This document shows positions 1 through 11,851 of a stretch of DNA of 64,000 nt, in pieces. The notes beneath the pieces are model-generated. The model had not been told where the DNA came from and did no database searches. It saw only the letters and a list, made by a program, of their open reading frames with translations. The stretch is taken from the NCBI GenBank assembly GCA_018417955.1, contig JACTVC010000014.1:558001-622000 (forward strand), written 5' to 3'. How positions within the stretch are numbered: position 1 is the stretch's first letter; every line of letters begins with the position of its first letter. Made by a program: the position numbers and the translations under genes. The DNA comes from Laccaria trichodermophora. Its lineage: Eukaryota; Basidiomycota; Agaricomycetes; Agaricales; Hydnangiaceae.

Positions 1-138
1 TCACGGTAACGTTTTTCAGCTGTTTTTCGGCTGTTTTTCATTTCGTTTTTCAGCTGTTTTTACTGCCAGCTCAAATATTTTCGCGGTAAAAACAGACGAA
101 AAACAAAATGAAAAACAGACGAAAAACAGCTACCGTGA
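1..138. repeat. Hairpin (MITE-like) inverted repeat
   Basis: The two ends are inverted complements: it opens with TCACGGTA and closes with TACCGTGA at 131-138. Arms of about 60 nt are built from repeated GAAAAAC/GTTTTTC words around a roughly 20-nt loop, so the stretch is almost one imperfect palindrome. No ORF lies inside. The left end coincides with the window edge, so it may extend further. A miniature inverted-repeat transposable element is the simplest reading; no target-site duplication could be tested. Confidence 0.6.
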
Positions 139-1393
139 ACCTCCGCCCCCGGAATTTTGGAAAAACAGCTCGAAAACAGCTGAAAAACAAGAGCTCGGCA
201 TGACGGCTTCTGTTGAACTCCGCCAGATCCTGCGCTAGACGCGCGCTAAGTTGACAACACTTTTTTTTTTTTGTAAGTCCTTCTGTACTGTTGTAAATGG
301 CAGTGTAACTTGTATTCCTTATCTAACTACATAGAGGTGGAAAGGCAGGAGCGAGGACACCTTCCCTTCAATAACCCCTTACTAGTCAAAAGTTTGTGAT
401 CCACCCCAAACTGAATGCCCCCCTCTGCCCGATACTCAGTCCTCGACACCTCCGCACTGCGAGCGAGGCGTTAGTGCATGCATCATGGCTCCCTTCATGG
501 ACGAGGACTTGGTGGGGGCACTCGTGTTCACACTGGTGTTTGCGTTTGGTTCACAGCGTGCGGGAATCACATTCGGGTTGGCGTCCGCGTTTGGCGTTTG
601 TGCTTGTGTTTGCGCTCGGGTTCGGGTGGTGATCGTGGTCGCATTGGTGGCCGTCGTGGCTACGGGGTTCATGGTTGTGGTCGTAGCATAGGGGGGTTGC
701 GGGGGTGAGATGGTGGAGGATAGTGGCAGGATGGTGGCAGGATGGTGGTGGTGATGGAAGAGGGCTAAGCCTAGGTGTTGGACGTGTGACATCGCAGATG
801 TCCGAATCGGAGACTGAATTCCCCAACGAAAAACAAGATGTAAAAACAAACGAAAAACGGAAAGTTTCCGAAAAACACCTCGGGCAGGTGTTTTTTGGTT
901 TCATGTTGTTTTTGAGCTCTTTTTGTGTTGTTTTTGATGTCGTTTTTTGATTGAAAAACAAGACGAAAAACAAGCCGAAAAACGCTACTGTGAACTACCC
1001 TAATTGTTATCAAACATCTACTTTACTTTCGTATTTAGGCGCTACAGTTGAGTGTCGGAAGCCGGTTGTTCCTCATTGGGACCGCTCCGGAATACATCTA
1101 AGTACTCTACTCTACTATTCTACAGTAATTAAGTATGCTTAAGTCCTTGAATGTGGTTTATTTTGACCTTGCCAACAACACAGTGGGGTCCCCCTAAGTA
1201 CCTCCCCATGAGATCATTGACGGCCAGGATCGGCGGATCTGACACCTCTTGGTCCTGTCTGTCGTGCAAAGTGCGCCCTGACGCCGAGCACGTAACGCGC
1301 TGAATTCGGCTTCAAAAGTGTCAAGGCTCAACTTTTGAGGATTGTTCAGCAGATACAAACACTCGCAGTGTCGTCAGGCTCAACGAATTTATT
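139..1393. other. Intergenic, no supported gene
   Basis: Apart from the second inverted repeat, this holds a GT/GG-rich low-complexity stretch (about 550-760) in which several frames are open on both strands. None has splice-compatible extensions or recognisable protein character, so no gene is called. Confidence 0.5.
816..1000. repeat. Second GAAAAAC-rich inverted repeat, related to the first
   Basis: The same GAAAAAC word recurs on one strand at 828-875 and 953-984, with GTTTTT runs between (about 890-945). The right end, GCTACTGTGAAC, matches the end of the 1-138 element (GCTACCGTGAAC) with one change. It looks like a diverged copy of the same family. Low-complexity sequence at 550-770 lies between the two copies, and the apparent ORFs there look spurious. 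Confidence 0.45.
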
Positions 1394-2113
1394 TCACACT
1401 GAATAGGGCGGAGGAAGTGAATCATCCCCTGTTTGTGACTTCATGTACTGGGAGAAATCGGGTTCATATCCGTAGCTCATCGTACCGAGTTGGAGTGGAC
1501 CCTTGGCCCTCGTGACGAATCGATGGAGGCGGAGCCGTACCACCCACAAGGAGAATTTGACCCAAGGCAATATCGAACTACGCCGGTGGTGAGAGAGCAG
1601 GGGAAGTAAGTCGAATGAACCTGACTTTGCTGAGTTGCATGAGACGTCCGCATTCGAGGACGACTTACGGATGACTAAGAGGGAAGGATTCCGTCCAACT
1701 TTCCAGGTTATCAACCTTTGTTGCAAGATTTCCTTCATGGAGAGAAAGCGATCCGTTGTATGATAGAAATTGAGACCGGGGGCAGCATAAAATATGTCAG
1801 AGTGGCCAACACCTTCGAGTCTCCTGGTGTTGCGCCAGCTACGCTGCCAGTCGCCCTTGGTTACTATCTATAAGGGATGAGGGTTAACCAGCATAAAGTA
1901 TTAGGTAGATATACCCAGATATCCCTCAGATCGTCGAAATCAAGAGGAAGTTGATTCATATCGATCCCATCCCGAAATTCGAAGGTGTATAACTTGGATG
2001 ATACCCGAATCAACATTCCGCATTCACTGTTGAAATGGCGGATCTCCACCCTATGATGAAGTCAAACTTGAATCTCTTGTATCAAATGCTGGGACTAACG
2101 TGAGAGGTGCCAT
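1394..2113 (-). CDS. Hypothetical protein, three exons
   Basis: I do not recognise this protein. The model starts at ATG 2113 (MAPLT), splices a roughly 49-nt intron (GTTAGT...CATAG), reads VEIRHFNSECGMLIRVSSKL and onward to DLRDIW, and splices a second intron (GTATAT...CAAG). It then continues GDWQRSWRNTRRLEG to a stop at 1394. Both junctions keep frame, and the joined frame reads as ordinary protein where the unspliced frames stop. The C-terminus ends in a PPPYSV tail. It is divergently arranged with Utp14, whose ATG lies 187 bp away, so they may share a promoter. The start is the least certain part. Confidence 0.5.
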
Positions 2114-2300
2114 GGTTGGATTGGAAGATAGACAAGTTGAGACCTTGCCCTACATAAGCTGCGATGTGAAGTCTAGAAATCAAAAGGGGTAACTTTAAGA
2201 CCTGGTACCCATGATGGGTTTCGAATTTCAATGGTTATGTAATAAGCAGATTTTTCCGACCATCTCTTCTCCCTTTCTGTGAACCAAGCTAAGTTCACGT

Positions 2301-5300
2301 ATGGCTAATCTGAAACATGGCTCAAAGATAGTCAAATCGAAATCTTTCACAAGCAAGGCCGCAGCGAACATTGCAGGGTACGAAAAACGCCTGGCGAAAA
2401 AGGGGAAACAGCCCTCCTCTCACGATGTATACGAATACGTCCAAGGAAAAGCTCGCAGGTCTAAAGTAGGGTTGGATTTGGATCGCGAGGAGGCTTTGGA
2501 ATATGGTGTTGGACTTGATGGGGCGAACGACGAGGATGATGAGCGGGAAAACATACGGGCGAGGTTGATTGGGGAAAATGAAGACGATGAACAGGTGGCC
2601 AGTGACGACGATGAGGAGATCGACAGTGATGCTGCGTTTGAAGAAAGCGACGAGGAGAGGTTTGCGGGTTTTTTTTCGAAGAAGGTATACCGTTACTTAC
2701 AAGTCAATTGCTCTCAAAATGCTAATCTAATTGTAGGCAAAGAAGAAAGTACCGCCTTCTAAGAGGAAGGGGTCCGTTCGTTTCGCAGACGTGGACCTCG
2801 ATGAGGATGAAGATATGGACCAGGGATCCATATCAGATGATGAAGACGAGGAGGAAGAGGGCGACGATGACGAATTTATCGACCTTTTGGACGTTCTTGA
2901 TGGAAAGGGTGAAGTAGACATGGGAAGCGACACTGAGAATACGCCTAAACTTCCCTCTCAGCCACCCCGAGAAGCGGATGAGGACTCCAGCGCGGATGAG
3001 GACCACGGGACCAGAAAATTAGACGGAGAGGACGACTCGGAAGGAGGCTCAGGATCCGACGTTGCTTCTGAGGACGAGAAAATGGAAGTTGAATTTTCCG
3101 GAGACGAAGACGACGTCTCTCCAGAAGCTCTAGAGGAACTACAGAATTTCGTATCCAAACTAGACCCAACCTCGTCCAAAAAGCGCAAGGCTCCTGGAGA
3201 CGGAGACTCTTCAGTTGGTGCTGACACCAGAGCTCGTAAACGCAGACTGGTGAAGGAACGCACTGAAGCAGGTGCTGAGGATGAATTCCACGCACGCGCA
3301 GCAGGCTTGTGGTTTTCTTGTTTCTCTTCCGCTTACCATGCTTATGCTCTATATTTTCACTTTAGGTTTTAAACTGAATCTAGACGACCTTCTCGCCCCT
3401 CTGGCATCCCAATCATCGACCCTTCTCTCTCTCAAAAAGTCGACCAAGATCTTGGCGTCGGCGTCCTCGTCCAAGGCTAAAACGTTATCGGCCCCTCTTC
3501 CTCATCGTATACAAGAACGGCTAGATCGTGAAGCTGCATACGAACAAACCAAGGAGGAGGTGGACAAGTGGTCCGGGACTATGAAACGAATCCGAGAGGT
3601 AGGTTGACTAATCCATATTTGTTTGAAGACTCTTCTGAGCTCTTTCTTTTGTAGGCTGAGCATCTCAGTTTCCCTTTACAAGCCCAGCCGACAGGACGCG
3701 TCTCCAACCTTGAACTAGCTGCTAAATTTAAGGTGTGTTCATTGACTTAATCTATTTTGTGCACTCAACGAACACACGCTTTTCCTTCCAGCCTTCAACG
3801 GCTTTGGAAAGCTCTATTGATACCCTCCTGAAGTCCGCCAAACTCCGCGAAGAAGACCTCCCTGAAACGGAGGAGACGATGCTCAAAGCCAACAAACTCT
3901 CCGTGGAGGAAGTTGCCGAGCGCCGGGGTGAACTTCGTAAAATGCGTGAATTGATGTTTCGTGCGGAAATTAAGGCGCGTAGGGTGAACAAAATCAAGAG
4001 TAAGACGTACCGGAAGATACGGAGAAAAGAGAAGGAAAGACTCGGGGAGAAGATTGACGAGGAGGAGGAGGAAGGTGAGGAGGGGCAGATGAAGCGGGAG
4101 TTGGAGAGGGCCAGAGAGAGGGCCACGCTGCGGCACAAACATACAGGGAAATGGGCCAAGCAGATGAGGGCCAAGGAGGGACTAGACGTTGAAGGACGGA
4201 AGGAGATTGAAGATATGTTGGCTAGGGGGGAAAAGTTAAGACGGAGGATACAGGGTGTGGGAAGTGACGAGAGTGAGGGTGACGATGATGATGATGATGA
4301 CGACGACGAAGAACATATCGAGGGCATGGTGGAAAAGATCAAGGCTGGGGCTTTCGACGAGCTGCGGAAGATGGAGTCGGATCATAACGAAGTACAACTC
4401 GATGAGGGGCAGAAGGGGAAGAGTGTGTTTGAGATGAAGTTCATGAAGGACGCCATGGCGCGGGGACAACAAGCTGCGAATAGAGTGGTGGATGATTTCA
4501 TCAAGGAGATGGGGGGTACCGTTGTCGCGGATGAGGACAGCGACGAAGAACAGCAAGAAGAACAGGAAGACATCGATCCTACAAGTGGTGTCGTCTCCCA
4601 ACGCCTAGGTGGTCGAGTTGTTTACCGTCCTGGAGCAACAGTCTGTATTGACTTCCGCAACTTCAATTACGATTTTTCTGATAACATTTCATAGAATAAC
4701 CGACCACATCCCAGTCGTCCTCTCGGTTCACTTTCTTCTGATACATCCAGCGTGACACTCAAATCCACCGACCTGATTTCTCCCCCAGCGTCGCCTAGGC
4801 AGAACAAGCGTTCACCTCTCACAGAACAACTCGCGGAATCCGAGGAGGTAAATCCGTGGCTGGTGCCTCGTGAGTCTTCAAGGATCAAAGCACCCCGGAA
4901 AGCCAATGAAATCGTGGTGGGCAAGGATAGCAAAGCTCTGGATAAGAGCAAAAACAAGTTGAAGAAGAAGGCTCAGAGGAGAGAGGAGGAGCGTGAAAAA
5001 GCCAAGGAGGACGCCGTATTGGAGATTTCTATGGACAATGTCCTGACGTTGTCCTCCATTCCTGTTTTTTCATCGTCGTCCAAGCCCACTCCGATACCGA
5101 AGAAGGAGAAAAAGCAGAAGAAAGAAGCCCTCAACAACAAGGACGTTGCAGTTGATGGCGACGATGACGATTCAGACGCGAACAGTGAGATTGAGGCGCA
5201 AGAGATGACGCTTGAGTTGAAAGGGAAGGGAAAAGCTAATGGTGTAAAAGCGTTCCAGCAGCGCGATCTGGTCGCCCTTGCTTTTGCGGGCGATAACGTA

Positions 5301-5866
5301 GTTCAGGTAAGCCTGATTCGAACTTTTTGGGTGCAGATGACTCACATCGTTTCCCAGGAGTTTGAAGAAGTCAAACGACGTGAAGTCGCTTCAGATGCAC
5401 CTCGCGAAGTGGACACTACGATTCCTGGTTGGGTGAGTGGAACATTAATCTCAATCGGCCCATCTTTTCATCATTTCCAAACTACAGGGCTCATGGGGCG
5501 GAACCGGCCTCCGCAAGGCCCCGCCCAAACCTCAACGAATAAAGCAGATCGCAGGCATCGATCCCACCACTCGTGTTGACTACAACAAGAAACACATCAT
5601 CGTCTCCGAAAAGCGGGACAAGAAGGGTGGAAAATACCTCGTTAAAGACCTGCCGTTCCCTTTCACCTCCAAAGCGCAATTTGAGCGTAGCATGGAACGC
5701 CCATTAGGAGCGGAATGGAATACACGTGTTGGATTCCAGAAGGGCACCCTACCAAGAGTCATGAAAAAGGTACGTTGGTTGGTTAATAGTGCCCGCTGCA
5801 AGACCAATTCTCACTTCTTAATCATAGCCTGGTGTTATCATCAACCCGCTGGAAAAACTCACTTGA
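2301..5866 (+). CDS. UTP14: Utp14, U3 snoRNP / SSU processome protein
   Basis: Utp14 is an SSU-processome component needed for 18S rRNA maturation in the nucleolus; in yeast it activates the helicase Dhr1. Nine exons joined in frame give about 1039 aa: 2301-2684, 2737-3304, 3366-3598, 3655-3732, 3792-4640, 4695-5306, 5358-5432, 5488-5769 and 5828-5866. Family marks are NLDDLLAPL after the acidic N-terminal third, a basic coiled KIKSKTYRKIRRKEKERLGE block, an EMKFMKDAM segment, a long acidic/basic low-complexity middle, and a C-terminal domain beginning GSWGGTG and ending PRVMKK...GVIINPLEKLT. The second intron uses a GC donor (CAG|GCTTGT). The length is somewhat above the yeast protein because of acidic insertions. 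Confidence 0.92.
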
Positions 5867-6210
5867 GTTGTTTCATTTTCTGTTGATGTTGTCAGTATCA
5901 TATCCAAGGACTTGGCATAAACTTCGTCTCTCCTTGCTGCCCATGAGGCACAGGTGGTTCACACCAGATCAAGATCAATTATTTCATGAATAATACGGTT
6001 CTTTTAAGCGACCCGTGTTGGATATAACGGTGTCGTTTATCACTTGTCGTCTAAAGATAAGGCGACGTACATAAACGAGAGGATTACTTGTGGTACAATA
6101 ACTTGAATAGAAGTTTAAGTTTGACAGTGCGAATGGTATGGTTCATGAGCGCGTGCGCCGAAACAGTCGGAATCAGATGTGGACCTCTTGGTCCTCTATG
6201 CCGTCGTCTT
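5867..6210. other. Convergent intergenic region
   Basis: This separates the 3' ends of Utp14 (+) and the Nramp transporter (-). It contains 3'-UTR-like AT-rich sequence and no supported ORF. Confidence 0.5.
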
Positions 6211-8488
6211 TCATGTCCCATGGCCTAGTCCTAGCTCAACGATCACGTAAACATTCGCCGCCACCACAGCTAGCCAAATCGTAGCGCCAAGACAGTTGCT
6301 AAATTTTCCATTGCTGAAATCAACGGTTTCGTCCCCACCAGTCCCGCGTTCTAGATGCCCAGGGGGCCCTGAGGACGATTGTTGTAAGGAAATGGGAGTG
6401 ACAGCCCCAGATGGTGTCGATCTGTGCACGTTCATTATTGCCTTGCTGGCCGTGCAGTAGAGGAGGGGGAAAGTAATGAAAGGCAGAACAATAGACAGCA
6501 CGACCTGAGAGGCAACAAGAAGAGTGTCGATGCCTGATCGCCCGACTGCAATGGCCACAATCATGGAGGGAATCATGGCCAAGAGGCGGGTGAGTACCCT
6601 GCGTATAATGGGCTGGATGTCGAGGAGTTTAAGCTCCAAAGGTGAAAGATGGAATATGGATACGCACCGAGACACGCCATTGGAGAAATCCTTCAGCAAC
6701 TGCTTGACCAGCAACCGTCGCGATTATGGATGAACTCTATTCTCAAGTATTAGTTTCGGAAGTAGGAAATATATATGGCATGCTCGCCTGTCCAGACGCC
6801 AGCAAAGCAATCGCGAACAAGGTTGCGGCCGCTGTTGTGATTGGTTAAGACGATGGAAAATAACGAATGTCAAGGTCACAAACGTTTTCCGACTATTTCT
6901 CGAATAAGGTCGTAAGCATCGAATAGACTCGCAGGTCCCCGATAACTTGAATTTCCTCGATAGAAGACAGCAGCTGCCAATATGAGGATCCTACGCTGGG
7001 TCAGTTGACGAGAATCCACTACGATAGGCTTCACGTACAGAGAGTTTATGATAACCGCAAACCCGAGTAAGCTGACAACCATATCAACGACGCCGTGCCA
7101 CAAATGAGCGTGGATAAACTCAAAAGAGTTATTTTGATGATCCGAATGACGCAACGCCTTCGTCGTGTAGCTGCTGGGTCCTGGCTTGCGGAACGCGTTC
7201 GCCACGGACTCCTTAACTGCGTTGAACAACGAAGATACACGGGAGCGGGCTGTGACCGGGTGGACGACCGCTTTATCTTGTGATTCTTTACTCTGGTTCG
7301 GAGTGAGTGTCAATTCGTCAGGATCCTTGGGTTTGAATTCGATCCTGTCCTGCGTTGCGAGGGCAGAACCTAGGAACAGGCTGTGTGGCATAACAGTGGC
7401 ACCAAGAATACCAACAGCTGAGCGCGTCAATGAGCTCGTTGAAAATCAATCCAAGAAAAAGAGACGTACAGGTGTAGAGGCCACCTGACTTGAAGATGTA
7501 TTTTGAAGGGAGATAGCCTTGGAAGGCATCTTCCCAGTTTACATTGATTTTCGAGATGATCACAACCATGCATATTAGGACCGCAAGTACCTACATTATT
7601 GGGCAGTCAGCATAGTGTTTTGTCAGAGTAAACGAAGCTGACTTACCATAACCGCTATAAAGATTTCGAACACTTTCACGGGACGACCGCGTAAAGGATC
7701 ACGCATGCCAAGAATCAAGATGACATCAAACCCCGTAATCAACACACCATGCCATAGCTCCAGCTTGGGGAACAGCAAAGACAGAGCTATGGCTGACCCC
7801 AAGACCTCAGCAAGGTCCGTAGCGATGATGGCGATCTCTGCTAACACGTAGAGAGGGTATAACCCTAACCATCGGTACAGCAGCGTATGCTTCGGCCGAT
7901 TGTATAACAACAAACGGGTGTGAGAAGCAAGGTCTAGATGAAGTACGTTAGCCTCTAGAAATTGGTGGAGCAGAGTAACATTTATAGCGCTCGTCACGAT
8001 ATCATGATAATCGCGGCAAGTGTGGGAAGAAAAGGGAAGCAACTCACCGAGACCAGTTACACAGCCAAGCCTGGTGGCAAGAACCTACAGAAGGGAAAAA
8101 AAGGGGGGCATCAGAATCAATGACCTTTTAAGACATTAGCCTGTTTACCTGGAGGTACACCGCGAAAAGACCAGAAAGGAGTACTATGAAAAGTAATCGA
8201 TATCCAAACTGTGATCCAGCTTGCAAGTCGACGCCCCAATTTCCCCTACAAGTTGAAAATCAACCTCGGATCCTTGCCCGCTAAGTTTATTGTGACTCAC
8301 GGGTCAAAGTATGCCACGGCGCAAATCATGCCGACGCCGGTATGCTTCTTTGCATGGTGTAAGACCTGCGAAGCTACCGACTTGTAGCGCGAGGAAAAGG
8401 ACGGCCGCGGTGGCAGCGAGGTGCTGGCGGAAGTGTTAGCTCCTGACATGGTGGGGGGGTTGAGGTCAGCAAGAGAAATTGTACGCAT
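6211..8488 (-). CDS. Nramp/SMF-family divalent metal transporter
   Basis: This is a proton-coupled Mn2+/Fe2+ transporter of the Nramp family (yeast Smf1-3), a multi-pass membrane protein. Nine exons give about 592 aa: 8301-8488, 8149-8245, 8048-8084, 7647-7933, 7470-7590, 6884-7417, 6788-6831, 6668-6736 and 6211-6612. Family motifs are [20 protein letters not shown] (TM1, with the metal-binding DPGN), [31 protein letters not shown] (TM6, metal-binding region), [21 protein letters not shown] and [21 protein letters not shown]. An intracellular loop between TM6 and TM7 is unusually Ser/Lys rich. The exon joining LASGQ to SSSI uses a GC donor (CAG|GCGAGC, intron 6737-6787), because no GT fits. 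The start is the first in-frame ATG. Confidence 0.92.
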
Positions 8489-8963
8489 GAAATAGGAAAC
8501 CAGAGGAAAGGATGAACGAACCAGGATAACGGACGCGCCTCAGACGAAACTACGGTACCATCTTCACGGTTTTGTGCATTCCTCCTTCTACTTCCGATCA
8601 CTCAGCCAATTCGGTAATACTCCGGCCGTCTCCCGGTCTCCGTTTACCATTAAGCCTACCCAACATGCTTGACTCGATGCATTCTATGTAATTTGACTCA
8701 AAGGGAGACTATGGTTTGTGTGTGTCCAAAAGGTTCTGCGCGAGGAACTAGTAAGACACGAAAATTTACGTGACCCTGAGGTACCACTACTCTGTTCCCT
8801 CTTGTTTTACCCAAGAAAACCCAAGGCCAAAACAGAGAAGTCGGAAAAGAAAAGGAGAAAACAAGTTGAGAAACGGATTTCATGAGCGATGTAGGGGAAC
8901 AAGTCGGAATGTCGTCGAAAAGGGTCATAAAGTTGCCAGAACAAAGAATCAAATCATCGAGGC
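8489..8963. other. Intergenic, Nramp 5' flank
   Basis: This lies between two genes of the same (-) orientation. It should hold the Nramp promoter. I see no supported coding sequence and no clear regulatory motif. Confidence 0.4.
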
Positions 8964-10453
8964 TCAGCCGCGCAATCTTTCGATCCAAGCCTTCAAAGGA
9001 CTTCCCATCGACATAGCCAGGCGAGAAAGACCAGGTTTTAATAAGCGGTTTTTCTGCGCAGAATCGAATCCTGCATGTCTTTCATCCCAATCGATGGCAT
9101 GACGAGAAGCACGTGTTGACTTTGATGACCCAGAAGAGCGTTTCTCGTCGTCCACTTTCACAGAAGAGAAGGAAGCGTCCGGATCACGGCTCGAGACATC
9201 CATTCCGTTTCGTTGCGGGCGTCCTATGCTTGCACTGTGACCAGTCTCGGCGAAATTGGGTTGAGCGGAGCAGCGCTTGTAGAATAACTTTGATTTCGTT
9301 CCATAGAGTCGCCGCGACAGCCTAGCCAAGACACCAGTACCAGAGCGGGATGTCCTTCTCTTCGACAATCGCGCAGGCCAGTTTCGAAGGCGAAATTTCA
9401 AACGTATTGCTACATCATCGTTACCTGTGGAAACGCCGATCACGCGCACATTATCGGAAACAATGACACCATGTTCGTCGACGTGAGCCTCAAATCCACC
9501 CGGAAAGGGATCAGAGACGGAAGGTTCCACTGTGTGGGGTTGTATCATCGGAGTTGCCGCGCCGCCACAATGACCTAGCTGACTATCATGCTGTACATCG
9601 ATAAAGGCACCTGATTTAGACAGTTCTGGGGTTGGAAATGTCAAGACCAAAGCTGGAATTGAAGGCGCCTTCGCTTGAACACCTGTTGAATACTGCTGCT
9701 TCATCTGTAGTAACACTGGAGGCAAGTAAGATCGTACCACCAACGTTGATTCCTGCGCAAACAACATCAGGGCTTTGATTGACGTTTCGAAATCCTAAGA
9801 GACCTTGAGAGTCTGTTGGGGCCATTCCGTAGTCGTACGACTATAATAAGGTCAGTTGAGTGATTGTATGCACATCCATCTCCTCTGAAACAAGGGTCGA
9901 AGTTCATGATTCATGCAGGCATATGACGAAAAAGGGTAACATGGCACCATTTGATGAACGACAACGCACCTTTTGCTCAAGGATGACTCCGTAACTTGAA
10001 TCGGAGCTGTCTAATATGGACGTGGATGATTGGACATCTATAGGCCCTTCTTGGGACGGGTAATCTCGAGACAGCGCCTGCGAATACCTTGAAGGAATTG
10101 GGGCGGAGACAGAGATCGGAAGAACAGGGATCGAATTTTCAAAGACGTGTGCATCTTCAAAGATTGGTGACAAATCCAACTCAAAGATTCTGGCGTTATG
10201 TGACTGGGATTGTGGATAAAAAGTCTTTGGTCTTTGGTCCTGTGATGCGTCAAATTCAGGGATCGAGGGTGGGACGCAGATCGAGACCGGACTGACTTTG
10301 CAGTTACCTCGAGGTGAGGATTGTGGGGGCGACTGAAGGCCTCTTGCAAAGTCCGAGAAGTTCACTGCCGGGAAGGTCTATATGATGTGGATGATGAGTT
10401 CTACCGCAACTGGGTCATCAAGCTTTAACTCCTACAGCGCGGTTCCCGTTCAT
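8964..10453 (-). CDS. Hypothetical Ser/Pro-rich protein
   Basis: The product is not recognised. A four-exon model of about 413 aa keeps frame throughout: 10436-10453 (MNGNRA), 9970-10377 (starting TFPAVNFSDFARGL), 9766-9840 (SYDYGMAPTDSQGLLGF) and 8964-9704. The donor of the third intron is ambiguous by three bases. The N-terminal half is Ser/Pro/Gln rich and probably disordered. The C-terminal half has a short hydrophobic-basic segment (GVIVSDNVRVIGVST, then KFRLRNWPARLSKRR) and a basic tail ending IERLRG. No signal peptide or membrane segment is seen. It could be a nuclear regulatory or scaffold protein, but nothing establishes this. Confidence 0.55.
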
Positions 10454-11851
10454 TGCTTGATCAAAGGTAGGCGGCGCAGAATGTCGTTTCTAGAAGCAAT
10501 TGCCAAATATTGAATATGCGAGTATACACCAAAAAGATCACAAACATACATCCAGCTTTTCGTCCCGCTGCTGGGCTAAAATATGACTCCTTGCTTTGCT
10601 GTGCTTCTTGATAAAAAATCATGAGCCTGCCAGACAGAGGTGAAAACCAAACACGTACGGATGACGGCCTTTGAAGTGGCTATGAAGACGTAGAATTAGC
10701 CTCAAATCTTACCATGAGTTGGTTCTGCGCATACTGCTGAATCAAATGGAATAATTGGCCTCTAATCACAAAAGAAATCAGTTTCTGACATGAAGAATAG
10801 CCTAGCTGTGACCTACAAAGCAGTCACATTGTCCGCCGGAAGACCCGTGGTATGAAGATGGGGAGTTTTGAATCTAAAACATCTTTCAATCAACTCGCCC
10901 AAAGAATGGGTAATTTTAAACATACAATTCTATTGATGCTCGCACCACTAGCGCGACTTGACGGAAGAGGGCTATCATCGATAACGCTGGAATTATCCTG
11001 TCGAAGAAAAGCGAAAGAACGCCTTGATTCACTCTGAGCAACCTAAAATTTCCGACGCAAAACTTGTGAGCTGCTTTGAAACGGCAGAAAATCTGAGCAG
11101 CTTACAGATATCAATCGTTGAGGTGATTCTGGGCAGTGGCATGAACAACAACAGACTGTGTTTCTTCTCCGCTCAGCCGTCGCCTCCCTTTCAGAAACTG
11201 TTGTTCTTCTCGGGCTGCTATGCGCTCTCTGGCGGGTTGGAGTCGCAGGTAACGCTGTGTCGAATAGATAGCTGGTGTCTAAAATGATAGCAATGAAATG
11301 AAGACACCGCATACTACGAGAAAGAGCATAGAATAGACGAACCATGGTCTACGGATGCCCTGCGTATGCGATAAATCGGGTCTGTAATTGAAGGGGGGAT
11401 AGTGAACTTCTAAATGACCTAAAAAGTGAAAATGTTCATATGAATGCACAATTGGAGTGGACGTACGGGATTTGGGAGAATGAACATGGAGAGCAAGCGG
11501 ATGCTGGAACGTATCATATCGCCGGCGCGTATGGATGAGGAAGGGGTCGCCCAAGCAAACAAGCACGATGTGGGTGATATAGGGATGATTCAAAATTCAC
11601 AAGACGCGTCGGAGTTGAAACTCTTCTCTCAATTTCTGCCACTCTACTGATACATGCAAGAACAAAATGACCCTAAAAACTTCCTGGAAACTACTTCGTC
11701 TGTCTACAACGAAAGCAGAAGCGCTCTAAAGGCACAGTGAAAGGGCATCTAGAGTAGCAAATTAATGACAACATCGAGATAGCCGAGGTCTTCAGCATAG
11801 TAGCGCAGCAGTCTGTAATAGACGCCCCGTGATAAAAAGCCACATTGCCAA
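10454..11851. other. Unresolved stretch, possible small membrane-protein gene on the - strand
   Basis: All three minus-strand frames at 11043-11640 contain plausible protein segments. One carries a clear hydrophobic stretch at about 11283-11340 (FVYSMLFLVVCGVFISLL). Another gives QPARERIAAREEQQFLKG downstream. Splice-like GTACGT and GTATGC donors are present, but I could not build one convincing model. The rest, 10454-11040, shows nothing supported. Confidence 0.25.

Noticed and set aside
436..973. Long overlapping minus-strand ORFs of 137 and 140 codons
   Set aside because: They lie in low-complexity GT/GG-rich and hairpin repeat sequence, are His/Thr/Asn rich in several frames at once, and show no splice-compatible extension.
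7866..7872. Telomere-like CCCTAA word
   Set aside because: It lies inside Nramp coding sequence as a single unit, so it is not comparable to the SURF6 promoter box.
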